DNA of 64,000 bases, taken from the NCBI GenBank assembly GCA_029204225.1, contig CM055096.1:65384370-65448369 (forward strand), given 5' to 3'. The position numbers and the translations under genes were made by a program. Every line of letters begins with the position of its first letter. The stretch's first letter is position 1. Source of the DNA: Diphasiastrum complanatum (taxonomy: Eukaryota > Streptophyta > Lycopodiopsida > Lycopodiales > Lycopodiaceae). The notes below the pieces were generated by a model. It did no database searches. It had not been told where the DNA came from and saw only the letters and a program-made list of their open reading frames with translations. Shown here one piece after another: positions 52,870-64,000 of the stretch.

Positions 52870-55600
52870 TAAATTCTAACAAGACTATGCTATATGAATT
52901 CAATGGCACTATATCAAACAAGCCATTATGGAGCAATCACAGGGGTGAGCATCTCGAATGCAACTAGTTCAACAACATGTGATGCATGTTTGAAGAGTAA
53001 GATGTCACGTATTCCTTTCGTCAAAGACTCCTACAAAACTAAAATGATTCCGGAGCTTGTACATTCTGACATTTGTGAACCTTTCAACGTGATCTCGGTA
53101 GGAGGCTCAAAGTATTATATAACCTTTATTGATGATTACAGTAAGTTTTCCAGAGTCTACTTTATTCACAATAAATCATAAGCATTTCACAAATTCACAG
53201 AGTATGTGAATTGGACAGAAAGATGCACTGGTAATAAAGTGAAGCAGATCAGAATAGATCGAGGTGGAGAATACATCTCGAATCGATTCACTGACTTCTG
53301 CAATGATTGTGTCATTCACAGAAGAACTACATCTTACACACTGCAGCACAACGGTGTTGCACAAAGAAAGAACAGGACTCTAATGAAAGCTGCTAGGTGC
53401 ATGATGGCCTATTCAAAGGCTCCAAGAGTGTTGTGGGATGAAGCAGTAGCTACTGCTGCTTACATTTAGAATAGGATAGGAAAGTCCGGTGTTCCTCACA
53501 CGACACCACACAAATTATGGTGGGGTAGAAAACCCAATTTGACTCACATATGTATCTTTGGCTGTGCAGCTTATGCACATGTTTCTGATAAGCTTCGAAA
53601 GAAGCTTGATGAGAAAGCAAAATAGGGATATGACAATCATTCATTATACTACAGAGTCTACATGCCAGAGACAAACATAGTGAAGACAGTTAGAGATGTC
53701 AAATTTGATGAGAGCAGAACAATGGCCCGTGATGATCATGTCAGTTATGAAGTCCTTGGAATACAGTACTATGATCTACCAACTGTGAGAGAGAGAGCAG
53801 AGGACGAACACTCAGATGAAGATGTTCGAGTCACGCCTCATTCAAGTGACAAATCAGATGAAGAAAGATTCGCAAGCCAACCTACTACTACAATACCTGT
53901 AAACTGAAATGGTTTCGAACCTAGCAGAGCATAAAAAGGCAAAGGCATTGCAGTTCCTGAAGGATCTCCTAGAAGATTGACAAGAGAACGAAGAGCACCA
54001 GCAAGATTTGTATCAGGTAGCTCAGCTTCTACATCAGAAGAGTTTTGTAGATTCAGCGGAGAACCACAAACATTCAAAAAGCGATTGAATGTCCAGACAA
54101 GGACAAATGGATCCAAGCCATGAACGAGGAGATGGAATCCATGAGGAAGAATCAGGTTTGGATGTTGCAGCCAATACTAGATAAGTGAAAGGCTATAAAA
54201 TGCAAGTGGGTATACAAGCTGAAGTACGGAACGAATGGAAATATATCTAAATATAAGGCAAGACTTGTAGCGAAGGGGTTTTCTTAGAGATATGGTATTG
54301 ACTATGCTGAGACCTTCTCTCCTATCATGAGACATTTGTCCCTATGTTTACTGTTTGCATATGCAGCTGTTTATGATCTCAGGATTCACATCGTGGATGA
54401 AAAGATAGTGTTCTTGCATGGCGAGCTAGACAAGGAAGTCTACATGGATCAACCTCCAGGCGTTACGTTTCAAATTCACTTCCTACTTATGCATGCAGAA
54501 TGCATAGGAGTATCTACGCTCTGAAGCATTCAGCGTGACAATAGTATAAACAGAAAGATCAAGCCCTCAAGTATTCAAGATTCAAGCCACTAGTTGTTGA
54601 TTCTAATATTTATGTAAGAGTTATAGATGGGCAGATCATCATTGTAGCTGTGTATGTGGATGACACTCTGATACTATGCAAGAGTGAGGAGCTTATTGCT
54701 GAGGTGAAGTATGATATCTCGAAACATTCTGAGATTGCAAACCTGGGAGAAGCCAAATGTTATCTTGGCTTACAAATTGACAAGGACTATAAGGGAGGTA
54801 AGTTGTACCTTCACTAGTCCAGACATACCTCAAAAATCCTAGAAGATTTCAGGACGCTGACTTGCAAAGGAGGAAATACTCTGATGCTTGCAAGAACAGT
54901 CCTGACGAATGACGACTGTTCGAAGACTAAAGAAAAAAGAGAGTTGATGTAGTTTACACCATACAAGAAGCTGATCGAATCACTAATGTACCTTGAAGAT
55001 AACACACGTCTCGACATCACTTATGCTGTGTTCAGGATGAGACAATTCTATCCAAATCCAGGATCAACTCATTCTCGTGATGCAAGGTTCTAGACGCTTT
55101 CCTACAGTGATGCTAGCTGGGCATCTCTCAAGGATGACTGCAAAAGTGTCTCAGGAGGATGCATCATCGCGTCAGGAGCAACAATTCTCTGGGTCAACAA
55201 GAAGCAGACCATTGTGGCTCAATCATCCTATGAAGCAGAGTATGTAGCAGCAGCAAAGATGGCTAATAAAATCATTTGGCTTAAACAGTTTCTTGACAAA
55301 CTAGGCGAAACAACAAATGAGCCTCTGATTTTGCAGATGGACAATACATTTGCGATACATCTGACAAAGGATCATGTGTTTCACTCAAGGACAAAACACA
55401 TCGCAATGAAGTATCACTTGATAAGGGATCTGATCGGGAAGAAGATGCTGCAGACTATCTTTACTGGAACAAAGGAGATGGTGGCTAACATTGTCACAAA
55501 GGCCTTAGACAAAGGTCTGTTCGAGAAACAGAGGAGCAGTTATGGAGTCATCAAGCTACCACGCTTTGAAAGGTACGTTTCTATTACCAAAGCTCTGTTA
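52870..55600 (+). pseudogene. Ty1/copia pol (integrase, RT, RNase H), family C, decayed
   Basis: Pre-integrase and integrase (CDACLKSKMSRIPF, LVHSDICEPF, TFIDDYSKFSRVYF, IRIDRGGEYISNRF, NGVAQRKNRTL) show the core Asp residues. At the Glu site Gln replaces it (AQRKN, family AERKN). The RT start has [30 protein letters not shown], then a broken middle with AVYVDDTLI-like AVYVDDTL near 54650. RNase H (55214-55560) has SSYEAEYVAAAKM, MDNTFAIHLTKD and SRTKHIAMKYHLIRD. Stops include TAA near 53179, TAG near 53467, 53624 and 54286, and TGA near 54185; there are several frameshifts. Gag and protease are absent. Its 3' LTR follows. Confidence 0.88.
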
Positions 55601-56224
55601 GCTTTTAGCCCTCAGTTTGACAAAAAGACACGAAGTGAAAAAGTTCGTGAACATGACGAGAAGACACGAAGCAAAAATATTCGCGAACACCTTGGCGAAG
55701 AGACACGAACGCGAAAAGTTCGCGAAAGAAAATTATTCATGATACAGCAGTTATAGACTGTTTAGTCTATATGATCTGGTGTGCTACTCTGAATGTATAA
55801 GATACATACGGTAGCAAATAGACAATACGCAGAACACAGAATAGGAGTCCGCCTTCGAGCGAGACAAGTTTTGTGAGTAGGATTCACAAAGATCTAAGAA
55901 GTCCGCTAGTAAGTGAGACATTACTTGTGGGAGAACATCGCTTCTCTCACGCCAACGCGTTGTGTGGGTCTATCATACAGCGCTCGAAAAGCCAGAGGAT
56001 CAATAGATGATACTATAGCTATTACGCACATATCACTCTTAATTTTGTCTGATATTGAATGAATTATTGTCTGCTATCGCTTGTGTATCTTACTCACTTG
56101 TTTTATCTATTCCGCATACTAGTTCAGTATTTTTGAATGCTATATTAATCTAAAATGTAGGTCAGCAGTGTCTGTCTACATTCTGGAGAACTGTAGGAAT
56201 GATATAGCCGGTAGTGACCAACAA
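55600..56224 (+). mobile_element. copia family C 3' LTR with minisatellite
   Basis: Follows pol on the plus strand. 55740-56224 matches 19590-20075 in inverted orientation. The proposed start TGTTAGC (near 55597) is inferred. The pol frame runs into it and ends at 55756. Confidence 0.6.
55622..55735 (+). repeat. Three-unit minisatellite in the LTR/pol tail
   Basis: Three units of about 39 bp, each starting ACACGAA and containing AAGTTCGTGAAC or ATTCGCGAAC. Translated in the pol frame they give (E)KTRS-K-REH-like repeats. Related units occur in the minus-strand LTR at 20.2 kb. Confidence 0.75.
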
Positions 56225-57129
56225 TCATATCTAAGATCCATTTGGGTTTTTTTATCATTTCGCTTTAGCAATGTCAATATCAAAACTCATTCAAGTTTCG
56301 TCTCGTTTCATTTTGTTTTGTCCAGTTTCATTTCGTTTCATTTAAGAGTGTGATTGATGTCTGTAGTTTGCGTTTTTCAGGTCATTCTTCATATCACTTT
56401 TTGTAGATTGATACACAAAGTGAAACACTGTAATACTAACCTAAATAGATGTTGCATGAGAATCTTGCAAAGATGCCATATTTGCTTACAAATGAAACTT
56501 CCTTCGGAGACTGGTAATAGAAGTTTTTCAAGTCTAGTTTTTGCCACACCAGTAATAGCATAAAAAGCTTTGCTAATCACACAATACTTATATTATGAAA
56601 TGAATACTCTGCTTATGTTTAAGTAAAGAGTGAATGAACAAAACCCATACATGAACTCTGCGAAGGTGATTTTCAGAAAGCATACCTGTATAATAGCGTA
56701 CTTCGAATCCAATAATGGAATCGGGATGCAACCGCGTAGTAGGAATATCTGTGTAAAGCAAGAGACATATAGCATTTGCTTACTATTGCATATCATTTAC
56801 CATAAATCACACCTCATGTGGTAATCATAGAACCATACAAAATATGGTAGCTCACTGGCATTCAACCGTGCATCCATTCAATCATTGAAAAGGCAGGCAC
56901 GTGTATAAACAATAGTGTGGTCATCGCTGCCCTATCAACGATGGAGTGGCCTCATAGCTACATAAACAGAGGTTCGATGATTCACGTGTAATGATAGAAA
57001 GGCAATCACTGCCCCAACGAATTTGCTCATTATCCCAAATGCATATCAATAAAGCCACATATGCAATACGTTGTATAGAGCAATAGCGTGTCGTAAGCGC
57101 CCTCTCAGCATGCGATTTCATTCCATATT
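56225..57129. other. No gene recognised
   Basis: No coding region. A TTTCGTTTCATT-rich stretch lies at 56300-56345. Nothing else is clear. Confidence 0.5.
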
Positions 57130-57375
57130 TGCTACATAATGTACACCACTCAAGCCCAAAAAATTCTAACTTTTGGATATCGAGAAATCTCAGGATTTTT
57201 TTGAGTCAATACACTATCAAAAAATTTCTGCAAAATGCGAGTCGAGTTTTTGCTATAATAATTTTTTGAGCCTTCCTTTTTTTGTGGTTTTTTTTGTTTC
57301 AAAGATAGGTATAAACATGGGATTTTTAGAATGCCCATTACCTGATGGAATTGGGCTTGAGCATGAATTCCAACA
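57130..57375 (-). mobile_element. Partial 3' LTR of copia family D
   Basis: After the pol stop (near 57427) the minus strand has a purine tract AAGGGGTAG and then TGTTGGAATTCATG at 57375, a normal copia LTR start. The other end is not found and the lower bound is a guess. Confidence 0.55.
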
Positions 57376-57424
57376 CTACCCCTTAATGTGGATCCTGGAA
57401 AATTTTGATCCTCAAATAAATCTG

Positions 57425-59490
57425 AGATGATGCTCCTTTGTTAGAGCCTTGGTGAAGTAATCTATAACTTTGTCCTACAGTAAACCAAAGAAATTTCCTT
57501 GCTTTGCACTTTCTCTCTAAGATAGTGATATCGGATTTCGATATGCTTACTTCAGCAGTGGAATCTCGAATTCAGAGATAGTGCAATGGCATTTTAATGG
57601 TCACAATAGAGGGTCGTTGGATGTGATTGGATAATTTCAATTTCTACAAGTAGGTTTTTCAACCGAATTGCCTCCTTAGTAGCATTTGTGGCAAATATGT
57701 ATTTCGATTATGTGGAGGATAATGCTACTGAGGTCTGTTTCCGGTTGTTACAAGAAATTGGACCTTGATTGAACAAGAACACAAATCCAAAGGTCGATTT
57801 GCTTGTGTCGATATCTCCTACCCAATCTGCATCTGTGTAGCCCTCTAGAATGTTGGCAGATTGGCTGCCTCCATAGCAAATACTGAGGTGTTTTTTAGCT
57901 TGCACATACTTCGTGACTTTTATGAGAGCCTTCCAATGGACTGGACTTGGACTTGAAAGAAATTGGTTGAGAGAGCTGATTGGGTATACAAGGTTGGGTC
58001 GAGTGTAGAGCATAACATACATCAATGAAGCAATTATGGAGTGAAACGGATACTACTTCATTTCCTCCTTCTCTGACTCGAATTTTAGACATTGCTCTTT
58101 TAACAGCTTCAAAGCAAGGTCGAGTGGGAAGTGGCTCGGTTTGCACTCGGCCATTCCATATTTCTTCAACACATTGGTGAGGTATCTCTACTGGCTGATG
58201 AAAATCTGCCTGCTAGATTGAATTCAAAAAATCTGAATTCCGAGACAATAGTGAGTAGGACCCATATCTATCATCTTGTATTCCTATGCTAACATGTATT
58301 TGGTATCTTTCAACAATTTCAGATTATTACTGAATAGTAAAGTATCAACAACATACAGAGTAATGATGATGAAGGAATCTGAGACAGACTTAAAATAAAC
58401 ATTTGAGTCTGCCAAGTTTGGAATGAAACCATTCTCAATAAGAAATGTATTAATTTTCTGAAACCAGACTCTTGGAGACTGTTTCAGACCATACAAAGCT
58501 TTGTGAATTCTACACACTAGATGCTCCTTATCCTTTAGCTCATATGCTTCTGGCTGGGACATGTAGATCTCCTCTTCAATGGTGCCATTGAGGAATGCAG
58601 TTTGGATGTCCATTTGGTAAACTTCGAGGTTGGCTACAGCTGCATAGGAAAGAAGTAAACGAATTGAAGCATGCTTTACCACTGGACTGAAGGTTTCTGA
58701 ATAATCCAAATGTGGAACCTTGAAGAAGCTTTTGGCTACCAATCTGGCTTTGTATCGATTTATTCTCCCTTTAGCATCATACTTCACTTTGAACAACCAC
58801 TTGCATGGGATCGGATTTCGATCCTTTGGTAGCTCAGTTACAGTCCACGTATGGTTCTCAATCACAAAATCGAATTGTACATCCATGCGTGCTTTCCATT
58901 GGTCAGCATTAGGGGTTGACATTGCCTCATGATCTGTGTTTGGTTTCTGTACAAAATAACAGGCCGAATTATCCATGAATCGGGATGGAGGCTGTTTGGA
59001 TTGACTCGATCTTCTGGATTGAGGTTCAATCCTTTGATGTTGTTCGATATGTTGAGGTTCTGACTCATTTTTCGAGTTAGTATCGATTTTTTGATTTTCA
59101 ATCCCTGAGCTGTTTTCGATACTTGTCAAAATTTGATTTCCTACTGTCGAATTTTGACTGTTCGATTCTTAGGTCGGATTTGTTTGGAGCTTTTCTCTTA
59201 TGGTCAAAAAATTGGTCTTCCATGAATATGACATCCCTACTCATGAAGGCCTTTTGATTTTTCAAGTTGTAGAGATTGTATGCCTTGTGATATGGAGAGT
59301 AGCCAATGAAAATCGATTTTCTACTTTTGTCATTCAATTTCTTTCTCAAATCTTCAGGGATCTGAGCATAGGCAATGCATCCAAACACACGAATATGTTT
59401 GAGTAATGGTTGATCCAGTCCACACCTCATAACCCAAAGAATGCGAAGTATGTGACTGAAGTCTTTCAAAATTTGCAAAGAATGCGACAA
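57425..59490 (-). pseudogene. Ty1/copia pol (integrase end, RT, RNase H), family D
   Basis: The integrase tail (59490-59129) has IRVFGCIAYAQIPEDLRKKL, FIGYSPYHKAYNLY and SRDVIFMEDQF. After a frameshift near 59110 an open RT stretch (59100-58284) has CKWLFKVKYDAKGRINRYKA, LDYSETFSPVVKHA, QTAFLNGTIEEEIYMSQPEA and LYGLKQSPRVWF. The catalytic motif is YVVD instead of YVDD, so the first catalytic Asp is Val. RNase H (58146-57425) has YTDADWVGDIDTSKSTFGF and SKHIEIRYHYLRE. TAA (CDH to NAIALS) and TGA (before SKHIEI) fit CAA and CGA. It is inactive; gag and protease are not present in the window. Confidence 0.88.
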
Positions 59491-61285
59491 ACTTCACCAT
59501 TTAAACGACTTCGAGTCATAGGACTGTTATATACATTGTACACATGTCGTTGTACATTATTTCACGACCAAGTACATAGCTTAAATTACACTAGTCTTGT
59601 AATTATAAGATTAGCTAAATGATTTCTATAATAAACAAGGATCTGTAAAAATACATCTCCAGTCCACATTCATTCATGTTGCAACAAAGCGGAAGATTAA
59701 GCATCCAAAGTTGCGTCCCTATTTTGGCTATAGCCATTCGTGTTGTTCATCTGACAAGGGTTCATTGTAATATGCAAGCAACACCTTCTATCCATGTCTA
59801 ACATGGATATGTGTGTGTTGTGATTGTTTACACTCTTCAATTCACTTGTCTTAGCTCATTCACTCAGTCTGATCAGATCACGAACGTCTTCGACTCCTCA
59901 GAATCTAATCAGACGACGGCTGACTTTGACGCATGAGGAACAAGCACTATCATATGGCACTATCACTTTAATTATATACTGAAATTCATACTCAAACTGA
60001 TAAACAGTACCCTACCAGTCCTCTTCGGTGGATGTGCTCATAATATGTCTGAGCACGCAATTATTTCATCGGTCCTGTCTAGAGAACGCATGAGTTGTGA
60101 TTCTGTTCTTGCTGATAGTCAGTAGTAGCCCATAATGGGAGAGTTGTTTCGCACTCCATTTCTCTCTCTCCCCCTCCTACTTTGTTATCCATCACAATTA
60201 ACGTTGGTTGTTGTGTCCATGAGCACCTTGGATAGGATATTCATTGTACAATAATAGCTCAAACAAACAATAAAAGAACTAGAATATTACAACTATTGGC
60301 AATAAGTATGCCCTAATAATGGAGCATTGATGCATGCCACTGAATAGAAATGCACATCAATCTTGGACAAGAGAGCAGTAGTTCAAATACAATCACCAAT
60401 TTAGTGTGTGACATCTTGTTGTTGCTCATACCTAACCACAACCATAGTTTCCAACCTCTCATGCACATACTGTAAACAAGTTAACTTCCTCATGCTCTAC
60501 ATTATAAAAAAAAATACTAGCTTTTAAAATTGTTCTTGGTGAACTGCCATTCTTGGTAAACAAAAAGCATCAACAAGAAAAAATGGAATAAAAGAATCGA
60601 AAAAGTATTCTATCTTATGGATTTCCCTTAGCCTTATATACCCTAGTTTTGATACCCCATAACATGCTCATCTTGTGAGACGTTGAATAACAATTTGAGC
60701 CAATCATGTCATGTTTCTAAACGACAACATAAAAGACAGCCCAAGCGAGTGTTGAGGTAGTTTAAGAGCATGTCGCACTACAAATTAGAGTACAAAAGAT
60801 CATCATCAAGCATAACACTTGGAAACTTTGTGACTCCAACTAGGCAAGGGACATTAAATGAAGGAAATCTAGTAGTTATTGCTTCATATTAAGGCAATCA
60901 TCGTAAACTTGCTAATAATGGAAAATAAAGAGCTTTCTCCACTTTGGCTAGATTATGTGTTGTATAGCTCAAATCCCTACCTTGTTGCACATTCTATTCC
61001 TATTGTAGTTGAGAGCCATGTTATTATTGTTTATAAATAGTACCTATGAATGAAAATTTGATGATAGTTAGAGAGCACAAAATGCCAACATTCATGGAAA
61101 TCAAAGAATGATGGGTGAGAGAATCGAGGCATAGATGCATATATCTCTAGAAGGAGACACATTTCACTCCAAATGATACCCATAAAGTACCACCTACAAA
61201 GAGGTCACCAACAACTTTCGTCCTCTCATAATGCGTGTGATAACATGACACTCATGCTTCTATAATGATCATTTCAACAATGTTA
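59491..61285. other. No gene recognised
   Basis: About 1.8 kb of AT-rich sequence with no domain, RNA gene or clear repeat that I can support. Confidence 0.5.
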
Positions 61286-61391
61286 CACATGAGCACCCAA
61301 GTGATTTGTCGAGCATAGACAGTTGATGGGTTTCTCTTTAAACATGTTATGATGAAGCTATTTTGAGCATAATGCTAGAGCATCTCAAGCG
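61286..61391 (+). repeat. Dispersed non-coding repeat, copy 2
   Basis: Matches 16920-17029 closely. Here the sequence runs on past 61391 without interruption, so it can serve as the unfilled site for the rearrangement at 17030. Confidence 0.75.
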
Positions 61392-62227
61392 ATGTGCCCT
61401 AAAATTCTAGACTTAATCAAAAGTTGGAGCATGAGTGAATACATTGAAAATGGTACCAGCTTGAGGTAGTTCGAGGTAGAACCAATGATCCATCCATCAT
61501 TTAATGACATCTAAAGTGAAAAGTAGATTCTATGTGACATTTGTCACTTCTCATGCATGAAACTCTACCAACTTTTTCTAAGTGTGCTAGTTCTAACTAG
61601 AAATGTACAAATCATCATGCATGTGTCCATTACACTTTGTGCATGCCTTGCATGTCACTATGGATCACTTACAATTAATGCATGTGAATTGCCATGAGTT
61701 TCTACAAGCATAATTTTGCTAATTCTATGTCTACAAACTATATGCAAGTTGTACTCATCAATCTAGATATGACATATCCATGTAGCTCGAGTTCTATCTA
61801 GGCCAAACTTGGCATTTTGCATTTACGAACAACATACTTGCATGGTACAATATTTGTAGCAAGCCTAAAGTCAAGATGGATTATTTTTCCATTTCAACAC
61901 AATTCTCGGTTGCCCATTTTGCAGTTAATAAAGCAAATATATAACTCAGAATTGTCTATTGTGACGAAAGCTTTTTTTTTTTTTTTTTGGCACATTGTGC
62001 AAGCTAGAATAGCTCATCCAACGATTTACCCATTCCTCCTCAACTTCTAGGCATTTAAACTTTTTATCGCCAATTTTTTTTTTCGGTTGATAGCCCAAGT
62101 TGTGTGAATTAATAGCTTGTAATTGATTAAAAAGATTTTGCATTTGGTTATCATGCTATCTATTGCTTTGATGCAGTTCTAGAACCGCCTTACCCAAAGT
62201 TTGCAATAGCTTATCAGAATCGAGGGA
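61392..62227. other. No gene recognised
   Basis: No gene. A T-homopolymer of about 18 bp lies at 61971-61988. Confidence 0.5.
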
Positions 62228-62325
62228 GCCATCACTATCTGGTGATGCCGGATGAATTTCAGTGTTCCCCCCCCATCACTACCGGGTGGTGTTGGGTGAA
62301 TTTTCGTGTGCCCCCACCCAAAACC
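62228..62325 (+). repeat. Two-unit tandem repeat of about 46 bp
   Basis: The unit CCATCACTA-C-GGTG-TG is seen at about 62229 and 62273, each followed by a GGATGAATTT or GGGTGAATTT box and a run of C (CCCCCCC and CCCCCACCC). The copies are diverged at several sites. Confidence 0.65.

Positions 62326-64000
<1,675 letters not shown>

Overview
This window looks like TE-rich land-plant nuclear DNA. It holds several families of Ty1/copia and Ty3/gypsy LTR retrotransposons, mostly decayed and nested in one another, plus one recognisable host-type gene: the first exons of a SIN3-like co-repressor with plant splice sites, a TATA box and a telo-box. Some features (many retroelement families, a long coiled-coil retroelement-associated ORF in three copies) would fit a fern, lycophyte or gymnosperm, but nothing in the sequence fixes the species. 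I see no bacterial genes, CRISPR array, rRNA or convincing tRNA gene.

Layout. 1-3690: no gene, with a possible gypsy LTR end and primer site near 2990. 3691-6795: three abutting retroelement fragments (copia pol +, gypsy protease +, copia gag and LTR -). 7152-9983: gypsy family A gag-protease (-). 9984-10735: copia gag/protease scrap (-). 11335-13978: long decayed coiled-coil ORF (-). 14486-16453: SIN3-like gene 5' part (-). 17030-18350: second copy of the copia gag/LTR (+). 19190-20310: another copia LTR and gag (-). 21000-22163: second coiled-coil ORF copy (-). 22870-30974: gypsy family B pol (-), carrying a 460-bp internal duplication and interrupted by a complete, intact copia element (23911-30329, 655-bp LTRs, TSD AAAAT, one 1313-codon gag-pol ORF). 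30978-31050: tRNA-like segment. 32276-34382: third coiled-coil ORF (-). 34700-52870: gypsy family A copy 2 (-), split at a GTCCT target site by a 10.4-kb copia complex (39220-49583). 52870-56224: decayed copia pol and LTR (+). 57130-59490: another decayed copia (-). 59500-62840: no gene. 62844-63011: (AG)83 microsatellite. 63012-64000: gypsy family A integrase fragment (+) running off the window end.

How the parts relate. The intact copia at 25738-29679 carries every domain needed to move, so it is a plausible helper. The 39220-49583 complex belongs to the same family, but its main ORF (44664-47756, 1030 codons) joins a gag almost identical to the helper's to a strongly diverged pol-like region, in which the RT catalytic YVDD has become YDGG while the frame stays open. 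Its 3' LTR is half family-type and half diverged. The arrangement is best explained by a non-autonomous partner inserting into an autonomous copy, then LTR-LTR recombination, then a 2526-bp tandem duplication across the gypsy/copia border. In the gypsy A gag, all seven stops are TAG or TGA where CAG or CGA is expected, and both copies share them. One TAG elsewhere in the family is CAG in a sister copy. This fits decay at methylated CHG/CG sites, followed by multiplication of an already broken element.
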